From Beverwykella pulmonaria (lineage: Eukaryota > Ascomycota > Dothideomycetes > Pleosporales > Melanommataceae), in the NCBI GenBank assembly GCA_001599595.1, contig BCHH01000008.1:912220-976219 (forward strand): a stretch of DNA of 64,000 nucleotides, given 5' to 3'. This document shows, one piece after another, positions 22,929 through 34,145 of the stretch. Positions within the stretch are counted from its first letter, which is position 1. Every line of letters starts with the position of its first letter. The notes under the pieces were generated by a model that saw nothing but the letters and a program-made list of their open reading frames with translations, was not told the origin of the DNA and ran no database searches. Made by a program: the position numbers and the translations under genes.

Positions 22929-23535
22929 AGCGTTAGGTTGCACGGCTGTGCATGAGTTCCGTAGTAGCATAAATATATTTCATACGGCCTGTTCCCACGT
23001 CTAAGGGGAATAATAGGGGTGGGTTTCGAAGGCTTTCAGAAGGTTGGAAAATTCCTGTTAGCAAATACAGTACGGAAGACTAGTCTTCTTGCCCTCTGCT
23101 TGAATTTGTTTGCCATCGTTGTAATTCTCCTTCAACATGAAAAAAGGCAGTATAATGTGAGCGGTTAATACCACTTCTCCCTTACATCAATGAAACGCCT
23201 CCTTTAAATTTGTTGGCCTTCACAGACTCTACAAGCATGTACTTTTCTCACCCATAAGAAAAACATGGCACATGGTATTCTCATTGGCTTACTCGGACCT
23301 CTTCGCCCTATATTCGGGTTTGAAGGACAACCTATACATACAATTCCACCGCAATCTGCTTCAGCTGCCACTCTCTTTATAATCAACCCTAAGGCCCATC
23401 CTTAGCCCAGGAAACAAAGCCTTCATTCTATGTCAACTAAGGACATCATCTGCCCACTTTCCCGAATGATCAAATATTTCCATCTCTCTACCCACCAGAT
23501 ATCACTCCGCAAGTACCGTAGATTCTGTAAACGCA
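22929..23535. other. Convergent intergenic region
   Basis: Holds dispersed-repeat copy B (22989-23074) and the adjacent perfect 14-bp palindrome GAAGACTAGTCTTC at 23075-23088. No gene is seen. Confidence 0.5.
22989..23074 (+). repeat. Dispersed short repeat, copy B
   Basis: Starts CTGTTCCCACGTCTAAGG and ends GTTAGCAAATACAGTACG. It aligns end to end with the copy at 27589, with many substitutions. Confidence 0.6.
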
Positions 23536-24388
23536 TCATCCTCCCTTCCGTGGTGCGATGGGAGTTGCCACAGGTGCGCGGTTGCTTGCTGGGCCCTTCT
23601 TGCGCTGGTAGAAGGCCTCGAGGATCTTGCGAACGTGGGTAAGACTCTGCGCTTTGTCTGCTGGGGCCTTGAGGCTGTCAAGGGTATACGGCGGCTGGAT
23701 GAGGACAGCGTCGTTCACAACGATCTGGGTGTCGGCCCAACGGGTTGGTAGACTTCAAGTATATAATTAGCTCGGATCACACTTGCACGCATGACTTGTA
23801 TGAATGGAGCAAACTAACGTTCTTGCAATTGTGTCAAAGATCTCCTGGGCCTCCTTGGTGACACCCTTGCCTTTCTGGGCATCCTTCTTCTTCATGTCCC
23901 GGATGGTCTGCTCCTCCCTCGCCTTGAGCGCATCCAAATCCACCTTGGAGATGCTTGGAAGCGCGCCTTCAAAGCCAGGGCCTGACTCTGGGGCCCGCTC
24001 GCCTGGCCCAATCAACTCGAAGTTGAGGATGTGTGCGAACGGGATAATATGGTAGTCGCCGGGCTGGCTGGAGAGAGGCGCGGAGGGGTTCGGAGGCGCG
24101 GGCGCAGTGTTGATGGCGATTGCGTTGGTGACGTTGCAGGTGGTGAAGAGGGTGCCCTCGAGGACATTATTGAGGGGGGCACATGTGACTTTGATGCTAC
24201 AGGAAGATTGTCAGTCTCTTTCATTTTTAAACATGTCCATCGAGCCAGGAAGGAAGCAGACCCGGGCAGAAAGATCGTGTGAGTGAGACTTACCGCGCAC
24301 CGACGGCTTTGTATAGGATGGAATCTCCATCGACGACCTTGGGCGTCGCAATCTTTCCCGCCATGCTCTGGCGCTTCGTCTCCGCCAT
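23536..24388 (-). CDS. LSM12: Lsm12-like RNA-binding protein
   Basis: Three exons (24388-24294, 24196-23819 and 23752-23536) give about 229 residues. The N-terminal half is an Lsm-type fold (DGDSILYKAVGARIKVTCAP, NNVLEGTLFTTCNVTNAIAI). The C-terminal half is the anticodon-binding-associated (AD) domain of Lsm12 (FDTIARTLPTRWADTQIVV, YTLDSLKAP, SLTHVRKILEAFYQR). Lsm12 links ataxin-2/Pbp1-type factors to ribosomes and mRNA and affects stress granules and translation. Introns have GTAAGT and GTTAGT donors; in both, phases and family sequence agree across the joins. The protein ends in a short basic tail after the AD domain. Confidence 0.85.
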
Positions 24389-25063
24389 ATTGTCTTCCGC
24401 GCGGCTTTGCTCTGTATTCTCTGGGTCGTACGCTGTGAAGCTCAGGTTACTCCTACTTCTCTGTTTCCAAAGCTCGCCAAAGACTCCCAGAAGCCCAACG
24501 CCGGAGAGTCATGCAAGCAGAACAAAGCAATGCAAAGGAGCGACAAGAAGAAGAGAGAGCAAAGCAACACGCGCGCGACACCGAGGGGAGAGGTGGTGAA
24601 AGTGCACAGGGATGCGGATGCAGGTGGTTGAGTACCTGCGCTTGGACGGTCGCTTCGGTGAGAGCTACTTTCCGAGCGCCTGTTGCCGTGCCGATCACGT
24701 TTTGTTTGCTCTGTACGTCTGGCCCTGCGTATCTGCAGATACAAGTTCCCTGTCGGCAAGATGTTGGCAGCGAGCCCGAATTGCTAGAACTGCTGGTTAC
24801 CGGTCGATTTTCTCAGGTCGCCTCTGTGGCTTGAAGTAGAAAATGGGCATGAAAAGGTAGCAGGCGGCGCGCTAGTAGGTCTGGGGCTAGCGGCAATGGG
24901 AACCCCAAACGTTACATTTAATACACCACAAGACATCACTCAGCCAGTCGATTCAACTTCTGCTTGTGCTATCTCGTTTATCCTATATATGCACACTTTT
25001 CATAGACAAATACGGGAGTAACTATCTGCGACCACCTGATCTACCCTTGGCAACCTCCGAGCT
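24389..25063. other. LSM12 promoter / GND1 3' region
   Basis: No supported gene or repeat is seen. Confidence 0.5.
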
Positions 25064-27051
25064 CTATGCTTGGTATGTCGAGGCAGAGATCTTTCCTCCT
25101 CGTCCAGTCCAGTTGACGTGGATGTCCTGGCCCTCGGGGTAGTCCGCGCTGGCAAATTCTGGCTTGACCCTGAAAGTGTGCGCACCGAAGTAGTCACGTT
25201 GTGCCTGCAACAGATTGGCAGGTAGGTCCTTAGCACGGTAACCGTCGTAGAAGCTTAGAGCAGTGCTGAAGGCAGGAGTGGGAATGCCCCATAGAGCACC
25301 CTTGGAAACGACACTAGACGATGTCAGTATTTGCAAGGACGTGAGCTAAAAAAAAGAGGGGCACATACTCTCTCCACCCAGCTTGGGCCTTGTGGATAGC
25401 CTTGTTGAAGAAGTCGTCGAACAGCAGATTCTCAAGCTCGGGGTTCGAGCGGTAGCTGTGCCAATGTTAGTAAAATACTCCATGCAAACTCGTCCCTCCA
25501 ATACTTACGCTTTCGTGATATCCTTGAGGAAGACGGATCGAATAATGCAACCTCCACGCCACATGAGGGCGATTTCTGGCTTGTTCAGCTTCCACTTGTA
25601 CTCCTTGGCGGCCTGTTCACTTGTAAGTAATTGACCCAATCGGCGACTTTGATAACATTACGTTCTGAATCAGCATGAAACCCTGCGCGTAAGAGATGAT
25701 CTTTGATGCGTAGAGAGCCTGCTCAAGGTTGTCGATGAACTGTTGCTTGTCGCCGGAGAAGCTTGGGGTCGGCCCATCAAGCACTTTGGAAGCACGTCCA
25801 CGCTCGGCCTTGAGCGAGCTCAAGCAACGCGCAAACACAGCCTCGCCGATCAGAGTGACGGGCATGCCAAGATCCAAGGCATTGATGGCGGTCCATTTTC
25901 CGGTACCCTTCTGACCAGCAGAGTCGAGAATCTTCTCCACAATGGGAACACCGTCCTTTTCGTCTGTCTTGTACATGATATCACGAGTGATCTCGATGAG
26001 GAAAGAGTCAAGGACACCGGAGTTCCACTTGCTGAAAACGTCACCGATCTCCTTGTCTTTCATTCCGAGGCCACGCTTCATGATGTCGTAGGCCTAGTCA
26101 AATGTTAACGGGTGTGCTCTGTGTGTCTGCCAGTCTCAGCTTTACCTCGCAAATCAGCTGCATGTCACCATATTCGATACCGTTGTGGACCATCTTGACG
26201 TAGTGACCAGCACCTTCGTCACCGACCCATTGACAGCAGGCCTCGCCATCGGACTTGGCGGAAATGGATTGAAGAACATCCTAGGGTGTTGTTAGAGCTA
26301 TGTTTCTATCAGCCGTAGAAGGTAGGGCTTACCTTGATATATGGCCACGCCTCCTCGTTTCCACCAGGCATGATGCTAGGACCATACCGGGCGCCCTCTT
26401 CTCCTCCGGAGACACCGGTTCCGACGAATCGGATGCCCTTCGAGCTCAAGTATTTCGTTCGGCGGTTTGTGTCGGGGTAGTGAGAGTTGCCGCCGTCGAT
26501 GATGATGTCACCCTCCTCGACACCGCCCTCGTCGAGAAGGAGCTCGATGAAGTCGTCGACCGGCTTTCCGGCCATGACCAGCATCATCATACGTCGGGGT
26601 TTCTTGAGCTTCTGCACGAACTCCTTGATGGAGTGGGCACCGACGATGGATTTACCCTTGGCCTCTGTGGCTTAGTTAGCCTCGATTCAACACCACTGCC
26701 GCCCAGAGCAGACTCTACCATCATTGAGGAACCGGTCCACCTTGGATACACTGCCAAAAGCGTCAGTTGATGTCTGCGTCTAGAAGCCGGACGCCTCACG
26801 TTCGGTTGAATGCCACGACGGTGAATCCATGATCGGCGCTGTTTCCTGTTAGTGCTGCTTATGAACACATTCGAAGCGTGAGTAATTGCTTACGCATTGA
26901 GGATCAGATTCTGGCCCATAACCTAGACATGGCGGTTCAGTAGCTGTTTGCTTTCCGGCAAGATCACGCTTCTGCAAACGTCCTGCAAGCGTTTTGCGAA
27001 GAGACTTACAGCAAGGCCGATGAGGCCGAAGTCGCCAACGGGTTCAGCCAT
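25064..27051 (-). CDS. GND1: 6-phosphogluconate dehydrogenase, decarboxylating
   Basis: Third enzyme of the oxidative pentose phosphate pathway: 6-phosphogluconate plus NADP+ gives ribulose 5-phosphate, CO2 and NADPH, in the cytosol. Ten exons fit: 27051-27010, 26922-26894, 26838-26800, 26750-26719, 26664-26333, 26280-26146, 26093-25662, 25612-25509, 25455-25369 and 25313-25064. The product is about 493 residues, the normal length. The N-terminus has the NADP-binding turn (GLIGLAVMGQNL) and FNRT. Then come the substrate-binding [29 protein letters not shown], and the active-site [20 protein letters not shown]. The C-terminus has [13 protein letters not shown] and [12 protein letters not shown]. 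Every junction restores conserved sequence. The 5' end is unusually intron-dense, with exons of 29, 39 and 32 nt. Identification is certain. Confidence 0.97.
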
Positions 27052-28449
27052 GGTGGGGCAGTGTTGAGTAGGAGCACTTAAGTGAGTGAGGTAGTCAGAA
27101 GCGGGCGGCGGGGTACTGGTGCAGCAACGGCGTTGCAGGAGGCAATTGGCAGGAGGAAGATGGATGGAGAATAAAGAGAACAGAGGGACAGTGGGGGGAA
27201 TGAGGCAGGATAAGTAGGGTCTCTGACCGCGCGAGTTTGGAGTTTGCTCTGTTGGTAGCGTCTGCAAGGGAGGGGCATCTGCGTCAATGGGGCCTGTGCT
27301 GGTTCGATAATCCCTGCCTGCGGGACAGCCTACATGTTCAGAATCTTCATAATCATCGACACTTCCGCGCAGTAATCCAACAAGTACGCTCCGGCCGCGG
27401 CAGCGTGCATCGCATCTCTGTCCGCTGTCCGTTTCTTTTTGGGCGCGCACCGCCTCCGCCATCCTCCGAGGAGAATGGTTTGTAGTTTGCGTGGCTGCTT
27501 CTGCCCCTCTATTGCACGAGCCGTCATCCGCCTTATGGCGGTGCATTAATAACCCACGCCTTCCTCGCCAGGGCTGCAACAGGATACTGCATGTTCCCAC
27601 GTCCGAGAAGACATAACAAGGGTGCAGCTACAGTAGGAGAATCGTTGGAATGCTGTAAAGAGCGTGCTAGCAGATACAGTACTGTTGATTACGGCATCTT
27701 TAATCCTCATGCCCATGGCCTGAATTCTGATGATTCTCTAAAGAGGGACTGATCGGTCACGTGCAATTTCGTCGGTCTTTGCCACCGGCCCGGCTGCAAC
27801 CAAGCCAAGCCACGATCCTTCCCAACAGCACGTCTTCCGCGAATTCATTCAATCCACAGAAATTGCACTCTCTACGCGGCCCGCAAACCCACAATCAACA
27901 CCCGGAGCGCCACACGCGCGGTAGCATCCTTTGGGAAAGTGGCCGGGAGGTCAGTCAGCGCACGCAGTCAGCACCGCCCTCTGTGCATATCCTTTTTGAA
28001 CGAACTGGTGCGGCATTAACGTTATTCGACGTCCGAAGAGATCACCTGCGACCGCGTTCACTCACCCCGCGGCCGAAACTCGTGGACCACCCCGCTTTCA
28101 CCACAGCATTACGACTTCTGCAACCTTGCCTGCGCGCCGCTTCGAATACCCAGCGTCACGACAACTTCGCCCCTCAAGCAAACACCCAAGCGGAAGAGAC
28201 ACATTACCTGCGTCCAAACCCTTCAGGCACATACGGCAGGGCTTGTAGCACAAAGCTGCGAGCTTTCCTCGTGCAGAATTGCTTGATTCGGTCCGCCATA
28301 TCAACAGCGATCGCATCTTGCAAAGGTTGGTTAACATCCGCCACCACTCCTATCCTGCCGCCGGTGCTGCCACATCGGGTGGTACGCCTTCACCGTCTAC
28401 TCGTCAAGTCTCCCTAATCTAGCAGTACCGTCGCCCTCCATCTGAAAAG
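27052..28449. other. Divergent promoter region GND1 / RRM protein
   Basis: Between two divergently transcribed genes. It holds dispersed-repeat copy A (27589-27714). An unspliced 218-codon ORF (27761-28417, +) has no family resemblance and overlaps the probable 5' UTR of the RRM gene; I do not call it. Confidence 0.5.
27589..27714 (+). repeat. Dispersed short repeat, copy A (longest)
   Basis: Starts GCATGTTCCCACGTCCGAG, contains GCTGTAAAGAGCGTGCTAGC and CAGATACAGTA, and ends near ATCCTCATGCCC. Read inwards from both ends the sequence begins with GCATG-type motifs, hinting at short inverted ends. It serves as the reference for the family. Confidence 0.65.
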
Positions 28450-29487
28450 ATGAGTAACGACCTTCAACCTCACCCCTCGCTCCCAGCGCGCCCTCCACCA
28501 TCAACACTCTCCGCACCTCCCGTCAGGAACAACAACCAGAATGCGAGAGGATACGGAAACGCCCCAGCGGCCTTCAGCGGATTCACCCCGCGTGCGGTGG
28601 TGGCTCGCGCTCCTCCTATGCCCATGTCTGCCCCACCTGACATGACACCCCAAATGGATATCAGCACTGGCTCGTATCAGCAGAATCAGTATTCTTCAGG
28701 CACCACTTACTACAACCCATACCAGGCATACGGCACTGCTACTCCACCAGTTGCTGCAAACCCTTATCCCGCCCCTCCCATTACGAATCGCGCCTTTAGC
28801 GGCGGCACCTATGACCCGGAAGAGGAGGCTCGGATTGCAGAGTGGAGCAGCGCGTATACCGCCAAAGATGACAGCAAGAAGGGTAGCGGAAATGCGAACG
28901 GGGTTGCTCTCGGTACTCGGCCAAGTGCGGCTGCATCAGGAGAGACAGGAACAACACCGGATAGCGGTGCTGGGTCCTCGCACGGGACCAACCAGACCAA
29001 GCAGAAGACGGTCATTCGTGAAGGCGGTGGCAAGACGTGGGAGGATCCCTCATTGCTCGAGTGGGACCCGCTTCATCCTCGCCTCTTCATCGGCAACCTC
29101 GCTGGAGAGGTGACTGACGATTCTTTGCTCAAGGCATTCTCCAAATACCCCTCCGTGGTCAAGGCACGCGTTGTTCGGGATAAGCGTACTACTAAGAGCA
29201 AGAGCTTTGGCTTCGTCTCGTTCTCCAATACCGATGACTACTTTCGCGCCGCCAAGGATATGAATGGGAAATACATCGGTAGTCACCCCGTTCTCATCAA
29301 GAAGGCCACGTCTGAGGTCAAGGCGACCACGAAGCGGGATGACAAACATGGAAAGCATAACAAGAACAACAAGAAGGGCGGCGGAAGCAACTCTAGCGGT
29401 CTCGGGGCAGGTGCATTTAGCTACAGCGGTGTACAGAAGTCTTCGCGCAAGAACAACAAAAATGGGGGACCTAGGATGCTTGGTTGA
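28450..29487 (+). CDS. RRM protein, RBM42-like
   Basis: Intronless, 345 residues. The N-terminal 200 residues are low-complexity (Pro, Ala, Gly, Gln, Tyr). A single RNA recognition motif follows at about 209-285, with RNP2 LFIGNL (near 211) and RNP1 KSFGFVSF (near 252). The lead-in WDPLHPRLFIGNL, and then EVTDDSLLKAFSKYPSV and YIGSHPVLIKKA, match the RBM42 type of RRM, a conserved splicing-associated RNA-binding protein. The tail is Lys/Asn/Gly-rich (KHGKHNKNNKKGGGS) and likely nuclear. The orthology call rests on the RRM; the exact role in fungi is inferred. Confidence 0.85.
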   Translation: MSNDLQPHPSLPARPPPSTLSAPPVRNNNQNARGYGNAPAAFSGFTPRAVVARAPPMPMSAPPDMTPQMDISTGSYQQNQYSSGTTYYNPYQAYGTATPPVAANPYPAPPITNRAFSGGTYDPEEEARIAEWSSAYTAKDDSKKGSGNANGVALGTRPSAAASGETGTTPDSGAGSSHGTNQTKQKTVIREGGGKTWEDPSLLEWDPLHPRLFIGNLAGEVTDDSLLKAFSKYPSVVKARVVRDKRTTKSKSFGFVSFSNTDDYFRAAKDMNGKYIGSHPVLIKKATSEVKATTKRDDKHGKHNKNNKKGGGSNSSGLGAGAFSYSGVQKSSRKNNKNGGPRMLG

Positions 29488-29551
29488 ATGGACCCGCCGT
29501 CACGGCTGCCTAGGATCTGGATGCGCAATTGGAGGAAATTGTACCGGGCTC

Positions 29552-29890
29552 CTATCTACTGAACACCATCATGGATTTCGGCTCAATCTCCAACCACAAT
29601 ACTTGGATATCCAAGGTTAGTAATCGATCATTTCTCTTTTTTTGCTCATCCATATCTTTGTATTATCTTTCAGAATTGAGTTAAAGTGGTTAAACCAGTC
29701 TTTGGCAGGGAATGCTCCAGCGATGCGTGAGGAGAAGAGAGCGGCATCGACGGATCTGGCTTCTTTGGGAGGTACGTTCTCAAGCGCTACTTGCGCTTTC
29801 TCCAAAACTTCCTTAATTGGTCCGTTCCATGCATCCTTTGTACTTGGATGAAGAGCTGATACTACAGCTGGAACGACGGGAATGAGTCTG
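29552..29890 (-). pseudogene. Orphan coding fragment, origin unknown
   Basis: On the minus strand a frame that looks coding begins after a possible acceptor (TTGACAG) near 29891. It reads NPDVATRLIPVVPAVVSALH, then KEVLEKAQVALENVPPKEAR and KDWFNHFNSILK. A TACTAACC branch motif and CCAAG acceptor lie at about 29602-29618 and would lead into LWLEIEPKSMMVFSR and a stop at 29554-29552. However, no GT donor exists between them (only a GATGAGC that resembles a damaged GTGAGC), and no start codon or 5' exon is found before the SSR4 promoter. I read it as the 3' remnant of a broken gene. I did not recognise the protein. Confidence 0.35.
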
Positions 29891-30135
29891 GTAGCTACAT
29901 CGGGATTGCACTGTCAAACAACAGCAATGCGCGAAGCAGGGACTAGAGATGACAATAATTGACACTCATACAAAACTTTTACTGTGACTTTGCGCGCTTG
30001 TGCCAACTCGTTATGTAAGAATGCCAATAAACTGCCCAGCGCCCAAATAGGCTATCACGTGATAATTGGCGCTAAGCTAGGTCGCGCTCCAACGCGACCA
30101 GAGATTCACGACGTTTGCTCGAATCAACTGCGCCC

Positions 30136-30205
<70 letters not shown>

Positions 30206-30259
30206 CCATCTGCGGACTTCTCACACTTCGGCGCCGCTGTCGCATCCCCATCAGCCATC
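29891..30259. other. SSR4 promoter and 5' leader
   Basis: Contains the 67-nt C homopolymer and no gene. Apparent poly-Pro ORFs here are translations of the C tract. Confidence 0.5.
30137..30203. repeat. 67-nt poly-C homopolymer
   Basis: An uninterrupted run of C (G on the minus strand) ends 56 nt before the SSR4 start codon. Confidence 0.95.
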
Positions 30260-32509
30260 ATGTACGGAGCAAGCCAAGCCTACAATGTCAACGACCCAAG
30301 TGCGCTGGTACCAAATCACCTTGTATGTGCCTCTCCCTCACAGTATCGCATTCGCCGCTCACTCTATATAGCTTCCACACGTACACTTGGTGTCCTCCTA
30401 CAGGTTCCCGATTCTTCCAGCATTGCAGCCTGCGCACGCGCTCGAATACCTCATCAAAGGGCCACAGATAGTGAAGGACACTTCAGCTGTTGCATGGACC
30501 TACTTCTCATCCCCGCCCCCAGATGGCACTGTTCTCATGACATGGCAACCGCCGCGTCTACATACTACATTTGCCTCTGATGGATTAGTATGGGCCGACC
30601 CTGAGGTGTCCTACGATACGCAAATACGAGGCTATGTATACGCGCCTATGCTTAACCACGCGCCTCTTCGCTAATACGTGCTTAGAATCTTCAAGTTCTA
30701 ATCCACAAGAGTGGCTTCTATTACCCACATGAGCCATTTGCAACACACGCCCGCTATCGCTATCGCATCACCGGCGGACCCGGTCAAATTGACCCCAACC
30801 TCTGGTTGGTGCACTATTCGCTGGCAGAGCAGAGCCACAGAATCCCTTCCAGTCAGATCCCAATCACAAGAGACGTCCACTCGCAATTAGCGGGTCGGAA
30901 TCAGCTGCAGGCCGCCGGGCCCCTGATGCGGAAAGAGTTCATGTTAGAGGACCGGGCAAACTGGCCCGAGGTGAAATTCGGACAACCTGCTGTTAGAGGT
31001 CAAGCCCCCTATGCTCATCCGCTGCAACCTGCTCGTCCGTACCCGGTACAAGGACCCCCCACGAAGCGACAGCGCCCCCTGCCCCCCCAGCAGACACGTC
31101 AATCAGTCGCCGCTGTCATAGATCAATCACTTGAAGAAGAGGAGAATTCAACACAGGACACCTTCGATTTCATGACACCCCGTGAGATCAGTCTTTCAAG
31201 GTACAAGCAGCACCATGAATGGATGGAAGAAATCTTCTCCTCCACATATACTATAGGAAAGATTCAGCCCATCGATCTAGGGATGGGTCTCATGGGCGAG
31301 TTGGGTCCTCTCACCGCCGGCATCCTGGATGCACCTGGAGGGGACATTCCACCGTCATCAGCAGCTATAGATCACCTCCTGAAAGATTCGAAAGATGACA
31401 ATGCAAAATCACCAAAGGTGTATAATGTCAAGAGCTATAGCAAGCTCGAGTCTGAACAGCTCAAGCTCTTCGAGGCCCGGGTAGCAGAGTACACTGCTAA
31501 AGAGGAGGCCGAGCTGGAGAAAATGAGAGCGGCTCATGCCAAACGAATTGCTGACCTGAAACGATCTCGGACCTACATCAAGGCGGAACGCCGGTTGCGT
31601 GATATTCCTCGGATCAGTGATACCATGGACTCGTCTCAGCCCGATGGCGCTGAGAAGGAACACGTAGACCCCTTGGATGGAGTCGTGCAAGAATTGGAGA
31701 AGTCACTCGGCATAGCATTCGACACAAAGAAGCATGTTGTCTGCGTGGACAAAGGCGGATTTATTGAGCAGCAACAGCCGTCTATCCAAAAACCACCCCA
31801 GGTGAATGGGAATGGAGTTATACAGTCGAGCGCAATTGGGGGTTTAAACGGTCTGGGCGAAGAGGGAACTATGGACGCTGACAACAGCGCTGCGAGCCTG
31901 CTAGATCAGTACGGTTCAGGCTCATTAACCGGAACGCCAGGAGCCAACCTATCTGTCCCTCAGATCTCACAGCCACAAAGCCAGTCTCAGTCGGGTGTAG
32001 CGACTCCCATTGCTCCAGCGGGTGATCCGGTGCAAAGCTCTTCTTTCAACGAACAAGACAACTTAGACGTGACAAGCGGGGCCAATGATCTACTCGATCT
32101 GGACGTCGAGATGTCTGGAATGACCAATATAGAGGACAAGGTCGGGGAGGGAGACTGGGTCATGGTTGGGGATCAAGCGACGGGCAGCGGTCAGCAGTCT
32201 AGTAGCAACCAGAACACCGCAACTGGTACTGATGCCCCAGCAGGATTGCCTAATCAAAATACAGCCCCGACATCCGTAGGAGACGCAGAAGCCACTGTAG
32301 GTATCTTCGACGCAGGCGATTTCGGCAGCTTTGATAATCTGGACACGGCTGGGGACGCACTAGCTGATTACTCAAATGTGGATGACACCATGGGGCTAGA
32401 CTTGGTCGACGATTCGGCTTTTGGCGATGCTTTCCACGGAACTGAGACTCGGCAGACATTCCAGGCCGGCGATGAGATGCGTCACGACGAAACGGGTGAC
32501 AACGTGTGA
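30260..32509 (+). CDS. ssr4: SWI/SNF and RSC complex subunit Ssr4
   Basis: Fungal-specific subunit of the SWI/SNF and RSC chromatin remodellers (the former DUF1750 family). Three exons fit: 30260-30322, 30372-30635 and 30686-32509, giving about 716 residues. Joining exon 1 to the acceptor after CTCTATATAG gives NHLLPHVHLVSSYRFPILPA, the expected HLV-RFP start of the family. The conserved N-terminal domain continues with ALEYLIKGPQIVKD, WTYFSSPPPDGTVLMTWQPP, FASDGLVWADPE, SGFYYPHEPFA, PNLWLVHYS and the RYRITGG turn. The middle has MTPREISLSRYKQHHEWMEE and a Glu/Lys-rich coiled-coil stretch (EARVAEYTAKEEAELEKM). The last ~250 residues are disordered and acidic. A different acceptor at 30403 does not keep frame from this ATG. 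The start is near a long C tract that may affect expression. Confidence 0.9.
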
Positions 32510-34145
32510 GCACTTGTTCCATTATCGCCCCTCTGTAGCACGAGCAGCTCTTGCTTCATTCAACAGCTGGAAATGGGTTTTCGCTTGTGGTAGGCACCAA
32601 CACAAAGGAACAGTGGAAGATTTCAGAGTGCGACAAAGGAGTCAAATGGCATACATGTAAATTTTTATGGAGAAGACCTCGGTTGTGGGTTCTCGGATTG
32701 TCTATCTCTAGGCGTATCGGATGTGGATGAGCAGCGAGTTTTTCAGACTCCGCGGTGGTGATCTCTATTTGCTTTGATTAGTGGATATAGGAATAATGCA
32801 AATGACACGTCGTTTGTACTCAATATTCAACTCCATCTAATCCTCGTTCACGGTCTGTCAAAACGTCTTCGTCCAACACCGAGTCACCCTTGCATCCCTG
32901 AAGGCTATCAGATAGGAGGACTTGGGGATACACGATGAAGGTACACATGTAATCGCAGTCCACTGCCATCTCTCGTGTTTGTCAGAGCTCAAACGTGACG
33001 CCTTGAATTCGACAGAAAGGATCAGTGGGAACATTCTCACTTGCTTTTACATTCGAGACAGGCATTATAAACACTTTGAATGCATTCAGCTCCATTCCGC
33101 CTTGTCAACCGCTTAGCAGAGGCAGGGTTACATTCCATGTCTCTCGATGATTTCGGGGGTGTGCTCTGCAACCTTGTCTGTATGACGTTCAGCCACGATG
33201 CTGATCACAATCGGGTTGGGATGTTGTGGAACTATATGCAGGTGAACTCTGTGCCAAACTCAGGTTAGACATTTGTGTTTTTCAGATCTGCGGAACGGCC
33301 GACGAATTTTTCATCTTGGTGTGGCTTAGGTGAGCATACACCGTGAGTACCGAATATTGGACTTCCGGACGTATTCAGGTTCCTTTTGTTTGAGTACTCT
33401 CCCTCATTCACCGCTGAATTTCAGTTTGGCCAATCATGCATCGCAAATACAATTTAGTCGAAGCTTGTCGCGGCAACGGCTGTTACCTCAACCTCATGAA
33501 CTTCCTCAAGCATACCGTGCTCTCAACGCCTACCGACCTCACGTCACCTCGCACACAGTGTCGCTAGATAATGAGCTTATCATTATCTCGCTTTGTGTTC
33601 CCCACCGACTCGATGCCCTCTGTGACACTGTATTTCCCAAAGCACCAATGCTCTGCAAGCCATGCTGCGAGAGCGTTGCTCATCCGACCGCTTGAGAGGG
33701 ATCCCAATCGCTCCACTTCCCCTAGCTAAACATAGCCGTGCGTCAACATCCCCCGAGAAGACAAGTGCCGGAGAAGCAAGAATGAGTGAAAGACCTGCGC
33801 CAACCAACGGGTGCCCACTGCTCATTTCCCTAAACTTTCTACAATTGTGGCCCCTGGCTAATGACCCCAGTCGCCGGATCTTGTTTGTTCCCTTGGAGCC
33901 GTTTATTTGATCTGCTAGATATCCACAACTGTCATGGCTGACACTAAACTTTACCATCGCTGCTCGCGGCCTGCCTTTCCACACTGGTTCTTTCTACACT
34001 GATTCGGATCCGTACTATATATTCTCTCATTTTCCTCCCGCTGCTACCCACTCCCTAGCTGCGAGCCCAAGGGCTTCACGCTCTTTCCGTCTTTCTGCCG
34101 TACTACCACCTTCCAGCAAGTAGAAACCTCCAAGAGCGGCTAATC
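32510..34145. other. Gene-free stretch (1.6 kb) before the tyrosinase gene
   Basis: No supported gene. A minus ORF of 133 codons at 33583-33984 lacks any family features. The last ~130 bp form the tyrosinase promoter. Confidence 0.5.
34016..34023 (+). promoter_or_regulatory. TATA-like box of the tyrosinase gene
   Basis: TATATATT lies about 123 bp upstream of the start codon and is followed by a CT-rich leader. Confidence 0.45.

Noticed and set aside
27761..28417. 218-codon plus-strand ORF upstream of the RRM gene
   Set aside because: No family resemblance and a C-rich, stop-poor base composition. It lies where the 5' UTR and promoter of the next gene are expected.
30285..30403. Alternative SSR4 start at 30285 with the acceptor at 30403
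   Set aside because: It keeps frame but loses the HVHLV segment restored by the ATG at 30260 and the acceptor at 30371.
30115..30471. Poly-Pro ORFs across the C tract
   Set aside because: They are translations of the homopolymer; the real SSR4 frame starts at 30260.
33583..33984. 133-codon minus-strand ORF upstream of the tyrosinase gene
   Set aside because: No family features, and it overlaps shorter ORFs in other frames.
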